A DNA stretch of 12,007 nt from Pseudomonadota bacterium (lineage in GTDB: Bacteria > Pseudomonadota > Alphaproteobacteria > UBA2966 > CAIVPW01): contig JAQBXG010000032.1 in assembly GCA_027625125.1 (NCBI GenBank), positions 1 through 12,007 of the forward strand, read 5' to 3'. A program made the position numbers and the translations under genes. Positions 5,656 to 12,007 of the stretch are shown here, one piece after another. A model generated the notes under the pieces. The model made no database searches and was not told the DNA's origin. It saw only the letters and a list, made by a program, of their open reading frames with translations. Positions within the stretch are counted from its first letter, which is position 1. Each line of letters starts with the position of its first letter.

Positions 5656-6276
5656 GTGCGACAGGCCAGCGTCGAACGCAAGACCGCCGAGACCGAGATA
5701 CGCGCGACGGTGAATGTCGACGGCTCGGGCGTATACAAGATCGCCACCGGAATCGGGTTTCTGGATCACATGCTGGAGCAGCTTGCCCGGCATTCGCTGA
5801 TCGATATCGAAATTCAGGCGAAGGGCGATCTGGAGGTGGATTTCCACCACACCACCGAGGATACCGGCATCGTGCTGGGCCAGGCGGTGTCGAAGGCCCT
5901 TGGCGAACGCAAGGGCATACGCCGGTTTGCATCGCTGACCTCGCCGATGGACGAGACTCTGACGCAGGTGTCGCTGGACATCTCCGGCCGCCCGCATCTG
6001 GTGTGGAAGGTCGATGTGCCCACCGAGCGCCTCGGCGAAATGGACACGCAACTGTTTCGCGAATGGTTTCAGGCATTCGCCCAGAACGGCGGCTTGACGC
6101 TGCACGTCAATACGCTGTACGGCGGCAACAGCCACCATATCGTCGAAAGCTGCTTCAAGGGTCTGGCGCGGGCATTGCGGATCGCCGCCGAAATCGATCC
6201 GCGGCGCTCCGGCGACGTGCCGTCGACAAAGGGCACCCTGGGCGGGTCCGGCATCGGCGGCGGGCGGGCGGGATAG
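5656..6276 (+). CDS. hisB: Imidazoleglycerol-phosphate dehydratase
   Basis: HisB removes water from imidazole-glycerol phosphate to give imidazole-acetol phosphate, the step after HisHF in histidine synthesis. The product is 206 residues, the monofunctional form without a phosphatase domain. Conserved parts are RKTAETEI, GIGFLDHMLEQLARHSLIDIEIQAKGD, DFHHTTEDTGIVLGQA, SSP-like TSPMDETL, DISGRPHLVW, NGGLTLHVNTLYGGNSHHIVES and the final PSTKGTL. The two histidine-rich segments (HHTTED and NSHHIVE) bind the manganese ions of the active site. The start is inferred as GTG at 5656, which gives MRQASVERKT as in relatives; an in-frame GTG at 5644 would add four residues. It heads the operon and is divergent from hslVU; the DUF2628 gene begins six bases after its stop. 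Confidence 0.96.
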   Translation: MRQASVERKTAETEIRATVNVDGSGVYKIATGIGFLDHMLEQLARHSLIDIEIQAKGDLEVDFHHTTEDTGIVLGQAVSKALGERKGIRRFASLTSPMDETLTQVSLDISGRPHLVWKVDVPTERLGEMDTQLFREWFQAFAQNGGLTLHVNTLYGGNSHHIVESCFKGLARALRIAAEIDPRRSGDVPSTKGTLGGSGIGGGRAG

Positions 6277-6282
6277 GCGGCG

Positions 6283-6672
6283 ATGCGGCTCTATGCGGTT
6301 CTCGAACGCCGGGGCGATCCCAGATCCGGCAAAGCGTCGGAACTCGACCTGGTGCATGAGGGATTCTGCTGGCCGGCGCTATTGTTCGGCCCTTTCTGGG
6401 CATTCGCGGCCGGCATGTGGCTGACCGGACTGGTTCTCGCGGCGCTGTGGGCGGCGCTGCTGGCCGGGCCGTGGTTCTGGCCGCCGTTGGTGGCCGCGCA
6501 GCCATACGCCGTCACGGCTCTGGCCCTTCTGCTGGGATTGCACGGCAACGACCTGCGCCAGCGCGCGCGCGAGGCGGCGGGGTACGAAGTGATCGGTGTC
6601 GTCAGCGGCAGCGGCCTCGTGGATGCCGAGCGCCGTCTGTTTGTGGCCCTGGGGCCGCTCTACACTCGCTGA
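6283..6672 (+). CDS. DUF2628-family small membrane protein
   Basis: This 129-residue protein is not assigned a function. It begins MRLYAVLER, then has GFCWPALLFGPFWAF (about 28-41), a hydrophobic stretch through about residue 62 and another at about 66-87, so two or three membrane segments are likely. A soluble C-terminal part follows, with LHGNDLRQRAREAAGYEVIGVV and DAERRLF. The pattern of G-F-x-W-P-A-x-x-F-G-P-x-W-A, then G-N-D-x-R and A-E-R-R-x-F, is what I recognise as the DUF2628 family. It lies in the his operon, six bases after hisB and ten bases before hisH, so it is co-transcribed with them; that placement alone does not show a role in histidine synthesis. Confidence 0.82.
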   Translation: MRLYAVLERRGDPRSGKASELDLVHEGFCWPALLFGPFWAFAAGMWLTGLVLAALWAALLAGPWFWPPLVAAQPYAVTALALLLGLHGNDLRQRAREAAGYEVIGVVSGSGLVDAERRLFVALGPLYTR

Positions 6673-6682
6673 ACGCGGCTCT

Positions 6683-7318
6683 GTGACGCTTGCCATCGTC
6701 GACTACGGATCGGGCAACCTGCGCTCGGCCTCGCGGGCCTTCGAGCGTGTGGTCCGCGAGCTGGGGCTGGACATCGCGGTATCCGTCACCGCCGATGCCG
6801 ACACCGTGGCGCGGGCCGACCGCGTTGTGTTGCCCGGGGTCGGCGCATTCGGCGATTGCCGCCGCGGCCTGGCCGCGGTACCCGGAATGGAAGACGCGCT
6901 GGAGCAGGCGGTGGTGCGCCGCGGCGCGCCGTTTTTGGGCATCTGTGTCGGTATGCAGTTGATGGCGACGCGCGGGTTCGAGCACGGCGAGTTCGAGGGC
7001 CTGGGCTGGATCGCCGGCGATGTGGCGGCGATGGCCGCGGACGATCGGCGCGTGCCGCATATGGGCTGGAACGACCTGCGCATCCACAACAAGCATCCCG
7101 TGCTGGCCGGCCTCGCCACCGGCGACCACATGTATTTCGTCCACAGCTATCAGCTTCTGTGCGCCGACGAGCGTGATCTGGTCGCGACGGTGGACTATGG
7201 CGGCGCGATTGCCGCGGTGGTGGCGCGGGACAACCGGGTGGGCACGCAGTTCCACCCGGAAAAAAGTCAGGCGGCGGGATTGCGCCTGATCGCGAACTTC
7301 CTCACATGGCGGCCGTAA
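6683..7318 (+). CDS. hisH: Imidazole glycerol phosphate synthase, glutaminase subunit HisH
   Basis: HisH hydrolyses glutamine and channels ammonia to HisF, which makes imidazole-glycerol phosphate and AICAR. The 211-residue protein is a class I glutamine amidotransferase with a complete triad: Cys88 in LGICVGMQL, and His191 and Glu193 in QFHPEKSQ. The N terminus LAIVDYGSGNLRSA, the oxyanion-strand region LPGVGAFGDC, PHMGWNDL and YFVHSYQ are all as in the family. The start is taken as GTG at 6683, giving MTLAIVDYGSGN. The frame is open upstream to 6596 in the DUF2628 gene, but that extension has no family match. HisF, its partner, is encoded two genes downstream. A GNAT acetyltransferase gene separates it from hisA. 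Confidence 0.97.
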   Translation: MTLAIVDYGSGNLRSASRAFERVVRELGLDIAVSVTADADTVARADRVVLPGVGAFGDCRRGLAAVPGMEDALEQAVVRRGAPFLGICVGMQLMATRGFEHGEFEGLGWIAGDVAAMAADDRRVPHMGWNDLRIHNKHPVLAGLATGDHMYFVHSYQLLCADERDLVATVDYGGAIAAVVARDNRVGTQFHPEKSQAAGLRLIANFLTWRP

Positions 7319-7324
7319 CGCCAG

Positions 7325-7330
7325 AAAGGA
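7325..7330 (+). promoter_or_regulatory. Shine-Dalgarno site supporting a TTG start
   Basis: AAAGGA lies seven bases before the TTG at 7338. It is a clear ribosome-binding site where most genes here have little, and is the main evidence for TTG as the start of the acetyltransferase gene. Confidence 0.65.
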
Positions 7331-7337
7331 CGAGCAG

Positions 7338-7868
7338 TTGACCGTACCGACCAGCGTCGAATGGGTGGAAAAGTTCGCCGGCACGGATCTCGAGGATTTG
7401 TGCGTCGCCACCGAGGAAGCGATCCTCGACGGCAATGGCTTCGGCTGGCTGAAACCGCCGCCCCGCGACATTCTCGAAGACTTCTGGCGCGGCGTCCTGC
7501 TGGTGCCGCGCCGCGAGCTGGCGGTGGCGCGGTTCGACGGCAACATCGTCGGCTCCGGGCAATTGGTGCGTCCGGCTCCGAACAATGAAGCGCAAGCCTT
7601 CGCCGCGACGTTGACGACGTTTTTTGTTGCGCCGGCTGCGCGCGGCCACGGCCTTGCCCGCGGACTGTTGGCGGCGATCGAAAAACGCGCCGCTGAACTC
7701 GGGTTCGAAGTGCTGGAATTGAACGTGCGCCAGACCCAGACGGCGGCGATCGCGCTGTACGAAAGTTGTGGCTATGCCCGATGGGGAACCAAGGAACGGT
7801 ACGCCAAGGTCGGCGGCGAATTCGTTGCCGGGTACTATTATTCCAAACAGGTTTCTGGCGCCGGATGA
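7338..7868 (+). CDS. GNAT-family N-acetyltransferase in the his operon
   Basis: The 176-residue protein carries the acetyl-CoA-binding core of the GNAT fold: TLTTFFVAPAARGHGLARGLL (about 91-111) with the R-G-H-G-L-A pyrophosphate loop at 102-107, then LELNVRQTQTAAIALYESCGY (127-146), the motif B region with a conserved Asn and Tyr. It probably transfers an acetyl group to an amine of a small molecule or protein; the substrate cannot be read from the sequence. The start is TTG at 7338, supported by AAAGGA seven bases upstream. The stop overlaps the hisA start (ATGA), so translation is coupled. Its place between hisH and hisA means it is made with the histidine enzymes, but it is not one of the known pathway steps. 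It could be a passenger. Confidence 0.87.
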   Translation: MTVPTSVEWVEKFAGTDLEDLCVATEEAILDGNGFGWLKPPPRDILEDFWRGVLLVPRRELAVARFDGNIVGSGQLVRPAPNNEAQAFAATLTTFFVAPAARGHGLARGLLAAIEKRAAELGFEVLELNVRQTQTAAIALYESCGYARWGTKERYAKVGGEFVAGYYYSKQVSGAG

Positions 7869-8590
7869 TCCTGTTCCCCGCCATTGATCTGAAAGACGGT
7901 CAATGCGTGCGGTTGCTGCGCGGCGACATGAATCGCGCCACCCTGTTCAACGACGATCCGGCGGACCAGGCGCGCGCGTTTCGCGACCAGGGCTTTCAAT
8001 GGATTCATGTCGTCGATCTGAACGGCGCCGTCGAAGGCCGGGCGGTGAACGCCGATGCGGTCGGGTTGGTACTGGAGGCGGTCGATCTGCCGGTGCAACT
8101 GGGCGGCGGCATTCGTTCGATGGCGGCGGTCGAAGGCTGGATTCAACGCGGCGTCGCCCGCGTCGTACTCGGTACGGCGGCGGTGCGCGATCCGGGTTTG
8201 GTGCGAAGCGCGTGCGCGGCGTTTCCCGGTCGCATCGCGGTCGGCATCGACGCGCGCGGCGGGCGGGTGGCGGTCGAAGGCTGGGCGCAGGCGTCGGAAC
8301 TTTCGGCGCTCGATCTGGCGCGGCGATTCGAGGACGCTGGCGCGGCGGCGGTGATCTATACCGACATCGACCGCGACGGCGCGTTGTCCGGATTGAACGT
8401 CGATGCGACCGCCGAACTGGCGGCGGCGTTGCAAACGCCGGTGATCGCGTCGGGCGGCGTCGCCTCCCTCGACGACCTGCGGGCGCTGAAGCGGGTGGCG
8501 GCGTCCGGCATAGCCGGAGTCATTTCCGGCCGGGCGCTGTACGACGGGCGCATCGATCCCGCCGCGGCGCTCGCCGTGCTGGCCGCCTGA
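7865..8590 (+). CDS. hisA: ProFAR isomerase HisA
   Basis: HisA opens the ribose of ProFAR to give PRFAR, an Amadori rearrangement, supplying the substrate of HisHF. The 241-residue TIM barrel begins MILFPAIDLKDGQCVRL with catalytic Asp8; the second catalytic acid is Asp129 in VGIDARGG. Other hallmarks are the phosphate-binding LGGGIRS (79-85), VVLGTAAVRDP, YTDIDRDGALSG (166-176) and VIASGGVASLDDL. The start ATG at 7865 overlaps the acetyltransferase stop (ATGA). There is one base between its stop and the hisF start. HisA and HisF are homologous barrels that arose by ancient duplication, and here they are adjacent as usual. Confidence 0.97.
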   Translation: MILFPAIDLKDGQCVRLLRGDMNRATLFNDDPADQARAFRDQGFQWIHVVDLNGAVEGRAVNADAVGLVLEAVDLPVQLGGGIRSMAAVEGWIQRGVARVVLGTAAVRDPGLVRSACAAFPGRIAVGIDARGGRVAVEGWAQASELSALDLARRFEDAGAAAVIYTDIDRDGALSGLNVDATAELAAALQTPVIASGGVASLDDLRALKRVAASGIAGVISGRALYDGRIDPAAALAVLAA

Positions 8591-8591
8591 C

Positions 8592-9374
8592 ATGCTGAAG
8601 CCGCGCGTCATTCCGTGTCTGGATGTAAAGGACGGGCGCGTCGTCAAGGGCATCAATTTCGTCGACCTGCGCGACGCCGGCGACCCGGTCGAACAGGCGC
8701 GCATCTATGACGCCCAGGGCGCCGATGAACTTTGTTTTCTGGATATCACCGCCAGCCACGAAGATCGCGACACGCTGCTGGATGTCGTCTCCCGCACCGC
8801 CGACATGTGCTTCATGCCGTTGACGGTCGGCGGCGGCGTGCGTTCGCCGGACGACGTGCGAAGGCTGTTGCGGGCGGGGGCCGACAAGGTGGCGATCAAC
8901 ACGGCGGCAGTAGCGCGGCCCGACGTGGTGCGCGAGGCGGCGGAGATCTTCGGCAGCCAGTGCATCGTCGTCGCGGTCGATGCGCGCGCCACCGCGCCCG
9001 GCAAGTGGGAAATCTTCACCCACGGCGGCCGGACCAGGACCGGCATCGACGCAGTCGACTGGTCGGCGCGGGTAACGGAATTGGGCGCGGGCGAAATCCT
9101 GCTTACGTCGATGGATCGCGACGGCACCTGCTCCGGATTCGATCTGGACCTGACCCGCGCGGTCGCCGACCGTGTTACGGTGCCGGTGGTGGCGTCGGGC
9201 GGCGTCGGCACCCTCGCGCATCTGGCCGACGGCATCGCCCGGGGTCACGCGTCGGCGGTGCTGGCGGCGTCGATCTTTCACTTCGGCGAAGTATCCATTG
9301 CCGAAACCAAGTCGTTTCTGGCGGCGCAGGGCATTCCGGTGCGCCCCGCCCCTGACACCGCGGCCGGAATCTGA
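8592..9374 (+). CDS. hisF: Imidazole glycerol phosphate synthase, cyclase subunit HisF
   Basis: HisF takes ammonia from HisH and converts PRFAR to imidazole-glycerol phosphate and AICAR, the latter feeding purine synthesis. The 260-residue barrel begins MLKPRVIPCLDVKDGRVVKG, with catalytic Asp11, and has Asp130 in VVAVDARA. Phosphate-binding segments LTVGGGVRS (77-85) and VPVVASGGVGTL, the strand DKVAINTAAV and the loop LLTSMDRDGTCSGFD are all present. The start is the ATG directly after the hisA TGA, with one base between (TGACATG), so it is likely translated by ribosomes that have just finished hisA. hisE follows after 11 bases. Confidence 0.97.
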   Translation: MLKPRVIPCLDVKDGRVVKGINFVDLRDAGDPVEQARIYDAQGADELCFLDITASHEDRDTLLDVVSRTADMCFMPLTVGGGVRSPDDVRRLLRAGADKVAINTAAVARPDVVREAAEIFGSQCIVVAVDARATAPGKWEIFTHGGRTRTGIDAVDWSARVTELGAGEILLTSMDRDGTCSGFDLDLTRAVADRVTVPVVASGGVGTLAHLADGIARGHASAVLAASIFHFGEVSIAETKSFLAAQGIPVRPAPDTAAGI

Positions 9375-9385
9375 TACGCGAAGCA

Positions 9386-9754
9386 ATGGCCGACGACGCA
9401 GAAGTCCTGGCGCGCGTGTATGCGACCATCCTCAATCGCAAGGACGCGGACCCGGCCCGAAGTCACACCGCCGGATTGTTCGCCGCCGGACTGCCGGCGA
9501 TCGCGAAGAAGGTCGGCGAAGAAGCCGCGGAGACGCTGGTCGCCGGGCTTGGCGAATCCGACGAGGCGCTGGTGGCGGAAAGCGCCGACCTGTTGTTTCA
9601 TCTGATGGTGCTGTGGGCGGCGCGCGGCGTGGCGCCCGCCGATGTCTATGCGGAACTGGCGCGGCGCGAGGGCACGTCCGGGGTGGCGGAAAAGGCCGGG
9701 CGGAGCGGCACGCCGCGCAAATGGCGGCCGCCGGATTCGTCCGGGGCCGCGTAG
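9386..9754 (+). CDS. hisE: Phosphoribosyl-ATP pyrophosphatase HisE
   Basis: HisE hydrolyses phosphoribosyl-ATP to phosphoribosyl-AMP and pyrophosphate, the second step of histidine synthesis. The 122-residue protein is the stand-alone form, not fused to HisI, which is usual in alphaproteobacteria. The MazG-like all-alpha metal site appears as KKVGEEAAETLVA (about 41-53) and ESADLLFHLMVLWAARG (about 65-81), with the conserved E-E-x-x-E and E-x-x-D pattern. Also present are the N-terminal region SHTAGLFAAGLPAIAKK and the late EGTSGVAEKAGR. The start is ATG at 9386. hisI, hisG, hisD and hisC are not in the window and must lie elsewhere. It is the last his gene here, followed 17 bases later by the HIT gene. 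Confidence 0.95.
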   Translation: MADDAEVLARVYATILNRKDADPARSHTAGLFAAGLPAIAKKVGEEAAETLVAGLGESDEALVAESADLLFHLMVLWAARGVAPADVYAELARREGTSGVAEKAGRSGTPRKWRPPDSSGAA

Positions 9755-9771
9755 CTGCGGGAGAAACCAGG

Positions 9772-10146
9772 ATGGCCTACGACCCAGACAATATCTTTGC
9801 GAAGATTCTGCGCGGCGAGATTCCGAACGACACGGTCCACGAGGACGAACACGCGCTGGCGTTTCGCGATATCCATCCGGTACGGCCGGTGCATGTGCTG
9901 GTGATTCCGCGCGGTGCCTACGTCGATGTCGGCGACTTTGCCGTGCGCGCGACCGCTGACGAAATTGCCGGGTTCTGGCGGGCGGTGGCGGCGGCGGCGG
10001 AAAAGGCCGGGGTGGCCGGCGGCGGCTACCGGCTGATCGCCAATACCGGCGCCAACGGCGGCCAGGAAGTGCCGCACTTTCATGTTCACATTGTCGGCGG
10101 GGGCCGCGTCGGGCCGATGGTCAGCCCACGGCCGGATCGGAACTGA
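9772..10146 (+). CDS. HIT-family (HINT-like) nucleotide hydrolase
   Basis: The 124-residue protein is a histidine-triad protein of the HINT branch. It shows DNIFAKILRGEIPNDTVHEDEHALAFRDI, the usual first part, VHVLVIPRGAYVD, the conserved Asn-rich NTGANGGQEVPHFHVH, and the catalytic triad His102-x-His104-x-His106 in HFHVHIVGG. Members cleave adenosine phosphoramidates and related nucleotides; the natural role in bacteria is unclear. The ATG at 9772 has GGGAG at 9759-9763, and the start agrees with family length. Position after hisE, with a 17-base gap, suggests it is the last gene of the his transcript. The final 26 bases overlap the end of the convergent kinase gene. Confidence 0.93.
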   Translation: MAYDPDNIFAKILRGEIPNDTVHEDEHALAFRDIHPVRPVHVLVIPRGAYVDVGDFAVRATADEIAGFWRAVAAAAEKAGVAGGGYRLIANTGANGGQEVPHFHVHIVGGGRVGPMVSPRPDRN

Positions 10147-11119
10147 TCAGTTTTTTCAACGAGGTCTCGGGCCGGGCGCCATAGTGGCTGATGACCTCGG
10201 CGGCGCAGATCGCGCCGATTTGTCCGCACGCCGGCAAATCCAGCCCGCGCGACAACCCGTACAACACCCCCGCCGCGTACAGGTCGCCGGCCCCGGTCGT
10301 GTCGATCACATGGTCCACCGGCTCAGCGGAGACATAATGGGTCTCGCCGTCGGTGAGCAGCACCGAACCGCGCGCCGACCGCGTCACCGCCGCCACCGCG
10401 CAATGGCCGCGTACCTTCGCCAGCGCCGCGTCGAAATCGTCGGTTTCATACAGCGATAGAATCTCCGCCTCGTTGGCGAACAAAATATCGACGTGGCCGT
10501 CGATCAGCTCCAGGAACTCGCTGCGCCAGCGATCGACACAGAACGGATCCGACAACGTGAAGGCGACCTTGCGGCCCGCCGCCGACGCATCCGCCGCGGC
10601 CTTGCGAAACGCCGCCTTCGCGTCGTCGCGGTCCCACAGGTATCCCTCCAGATAGGTGATGGCGGCGCCGGCGACGGCGGCGGCCTCTACGTCGTCCGGC
10701 CCCAGTTCGACACACGCGCCCAGGTATGTGTTCATCGTGCGCTGGGCGTCCGGGGTCACCAGCACCAGCGAGCGGGCGGTGGACGGGCCATCGGTCGCCG
10801 GCGGGGTGTCGAAGGCGACACCGGCGGCGCGCAGGTCGTGGGTGAACACATCGCCAAGCTGGTCGTTCTTCACCCGGCCGATGAACGCCGCCCGGCCCCC
10901 GAGCGATGCCACCCCGGCGGCGGTGTTCGCGGCGGAGCCGCCGGACATCTCGATGCCGGCGCTGGTTGCGGCGTACAGGCGCGCCGCCTGGTCCTCGTCG
11001 ATCAAGGTCATCGCGCCCTTGGCCAGCCCATGGCGAACCAGAAAGGCGTCGTCGGCCTGGCTGATGACATCGACAATGGCGTTGCCGATCGCGAGGACGT
11101 CGAGGGCGGTTCTGGACAC
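10121..11119 (-). CDS. PfkB-family carbohydrate/adenosine kinase
   Basis: The 332-residue protein is a ribokinase/PfkB-family kinase of the adenosine-kinase-like type found in alphaproteobacteria. It begins LDVLAIGNAIVDVISQ and has the first PfkB signature in MSGGSAANTAAGVASLGG (58-75), FANEAEI (214-220) and the second signature DTTGAGDLYAAGVLYG (273-288), with catalytic base Asp279 and its Gly-Ala-Gly anion hole. The substrate (adenosine, ribose or another sugar) is not certain from the sequence. The start is taken as GTG at 11119, with GGAG five bases upstream; the frame is open further to 11524, but only antisense of the EI24-like gene is there. Its stop lies inside the HIT gene on the other strand, a 26-bp tail-to-tail overlap. 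Confidence 0.9.
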   Translation of the reverse strand: MSRTALDVLAIGNAIVDVISQADDAFLVRHGLAKGAMTLIDEDQAARLYAATSAGIEMSGGSAANTAAGVASLGGRAAFIGRVKNDQLGDVFTHDLRAAGVAFDTPPATDGPSTARSLVLVTPDAQRTMNTYLGACVELGPDDVEAAAVAGAAITYLEGYLWDRDDAKAAFRKAAADASAAGRKVAFTLSDPFCVDRWRSEFLELIDGHVDILFANEAEILSLYETDDFDAALAKVRGHCAVAAVTRSARGSVLLTDGETHYVSAEPVDHVIDTTGAGDLYAAGVLYGLSRGLDLPACGQIGAICAAEVISHYGARPETSLKKLISSDPAVG

Positions 11120-11199
11120 GGAATGCTCCGGGGAACGCGCGCGCGGGGCGCGGCGGCATGGAAGTATATGGGCGGCGTCCCCATCTACAAGGTCGCGTG
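11120..11199. other. Divergent gap between the PfkB kinase and EI24-like genes
   Basis: 80 bp shared by the two divergent genes. Leftward it holds the GGAG ribosome-binding site of the kinase; rightward it holds AAGG (11189-11192) before the ATG at 11200. I could not pick out a convincing -35/-10 pair for either direction. Confidence 0.4.
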
Positions 11200-11910
11200 A
11201 TGGGAATGCTGTCCGACTTCGCCCGCGCCTTCGGCGACCTGACCCACCCGGCGATCCGCCGGTTGCTGTGGATTTCCCTCGGCCTGACCCTTGCGACCTT
11301 CGCCGGGTTGTTCGTCGTGGTCGAACTCGCCCTGGCGGCGATCGAGGTCGGCGACGGCGGCTGGGTCCAGACAGTGTTCTCGTGGGCGGTCGGCGTGCTC
11401 GGCGGCCTGGGCGCGCTGGTGCTGGTCTGGGTCTTGTTCCCGGTCGTCGCGACGTTCTTTGCCGGATTGATGCTGGAGCACGTGGCGGCGGCGCTGGAAG
11501 CTTCCCACTACCCCGACGCGCCAAAAGGCCGCGACCAGCCGCTGATCGGCGGAATCCTGTCGGGCCTGCGATTCGCGGCCGTCGCCGTCGCCGTCAATCT
11601 GGCCGGGTTGCTGGTCTACGCGACGCTGTTGCTGACGGTGGTGCTGGCGCCGCTGGCGCCGGTCGTCTTCTACGTGGTCAACGGCCTGTTGCTGGGGCGC
11701 GAATACTTCGAAATGGTGGCGCTGCGGCATTTGTCGCCCGCCGACGCGCGGGCGCTGCGCCGCGCCAACCGGGGCCGGGTGTTCCGCGCCGGCGCTGTGA
11801 TGGCGGTGCTGTTGACGATCCCGATCCTGAACCTTGTGGCGCCGGTTGCAGGCGTGGCGGCAATGGTTCACATCTTTCACCGTATGCAGACGTCCCGGCG
11901 ACAACGATGA
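11200..11910 (+). CDS. EI24/CysZ-like integral membrane protein
   Basis: The 236-residue protein has about four to six hydrophobic stretches (roughly residues 23-48, 62-90, 122-162 and 196-225). The features I recognise from the EI24 domain family are the start FARAFGDLTHPAIRRLLW, NGLLLGREYFEMVALRH (161-177) and the final TIPILNLVAPVAGVAAMVHIFH. CysZ, a sulfate permease, is in this family, but many alphaproteobacterial members are uncharacterised and have no cysteine-pathway neighbours; none are seen here, so I do not assign sulfate transport. The start is ATG at 11200, seven bases after AAGG; an in-frame ATG at 11158 gives 14 extra charged residues and lies too near the divergent gene. Its stop overlaps the next start (ATGA). 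Confidence 0.85.
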   Translation: MGMLSDFARAFGDLTHPAIRRLLWISLGLTLATFAGLFVVVELALAAIEVGDGGWVQTVFSWAVGVLGGLGALVLVWVLFPVVATFFAGLMLEHVAAALEASHYPDAPKGRDQPLIGGILSGLRFAAVAVAVNLAGLLVYATLLLTVVLAPLAPVVFYVVNGLLLGREYFEMVALRHLSPADARALRRANRGRVFRAGAVMAVLLTIPILNLVAPVAGVAAMVHIFHRMQTSRRQR

Positions 11911-12007
11911 ATCCACGTCTGGGAGGGCTGCTGCTGGTGGCGCTAGCCGCCGCCTGTGCGCCGCAGGCGGCAGTCGAGCCGCCGCCCGTTGCCGCCGCCG
12001 CGCCCGC
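11907..12007 (+). CDS. Putative lipoprotein, 5' end only
   Basis: Only the first 33 codons are in the window. They begin MNPRLGGLLLVALAAAC: a short positive N region, a hydrophobic core and a lipobox-like LAAAC with Cys17, after which comes an Ala/Pro-rich stretch (PQAAVEPPPVAAAAP). This looks like a lipoprotein signal peptide followed by a flexible linker. The ATG overlaps the stop of the EI24-like gene (ATGA), so they are probably in one operon. The mature domain is beyond the window, and the family cannot be named. The -3 residue is Ala instead of the more usual Leu, so lipidation is likely but not sure. Confidence 0.7.
   Translation, partial: MNPRLGGLLLVALAAACAPQAAVEPPPVAAAAP

Noticed and set aside
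5492..6076. Upstream extension of hslV to an ATG at 6076
   Set aside because: HslV is complete from the ATG at 5491, with its catalytic Thr near the N terminus. The extension is antisense to hisB and would destroy propeptide processing.
11120..11524. Upstream extension of the PfkB kinase on the minus strand
   Set aside because: The kinase fold begins at LDVLAIG a few residues after the GTG at 11119; the extension is Arg/Pro-rich antisense of the EI24-like gene.

Overview
This window comes from a G+C-rich bacterial chromosome, almost certainly an alphaproteobacterium and probably one related to Rhodospirillales. Three things point there: the protein sequences, the gene order aroE-coaE-dnaQ | secB | Tim44-like - Smr - hslUV, and a histidine operon in which hisE is separate from hisI. 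The taxonomic placement is inferred from gene order and family resemblance, not from a database search. Coding density is very high. There are no rRNA or tRNA genes, insertion sequences, phage genes or CRISPR arrays.

Layout. (1) Positions 1-1667, plus strand: the 3' end of aroE (shikimate pathway), coaE (last step of CoA synthesis) and dnaQ (DNA polymerase III proofreading subunit), joined by overlapping stop/start codons. (2) 1672-2184, minus strand: secB, the export chaperone, ending 4 bp from dnaQ. (3) 2331-3573, plus strand: a membrane-anchored Tim44-domain protein and an Smr-domain protein. (4) 3554-3628: a perfect 33-bp direct repeat, each copy holding a hairpin, between the convergent smr and hslU. 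(5) 3628-5491, minus strand: hslV then hslU, the ATP-dependent HslVU protease, with a good sigma-32-like heat-shock promoter upstream. (6) 5656-10146, plus strand: a probable operon of hisB, a DUF2628 membrane protein, hisH, a GNAT acetyltransferase, hisA, hisF, hisE and an HIT-family hydrolase. (7) 10121-11119, minus strand: a PfkB-family (adenosine-kinase-like) sugar or nucleoside kinase whose 3' end overlaps the HIT gene by 26 bp. (8) 11200-12007, plus strand: an EI24/CysZ-like membrane protein and the start of a lipoprotein gene that runs off the window.

How the genes work together. HisB, HisH, HisF, HisA and HisE cover the middle of histidine synthesis; HisH and HisF form the glutamine-dependent IGP synthase. 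HslV and HslU form one protease complex. SecB and the Tim44-like protein both relate to protein traffic at or through the inner membrane. The rest is housekeeping. I found no convincing undescribed multi-gene system. The points most worth a second look are the repeat/hairpin pair after smr, the sigma-32-like promoter, the apparent absence of mltA from its usual place, and the two extra genes inside the his operon. Many starts are GTG or TTG (coaE, Tim44-like, smr, hisB, hisH, GNAT, pfkB). All intergenic gaps are shorter than 300 bp.
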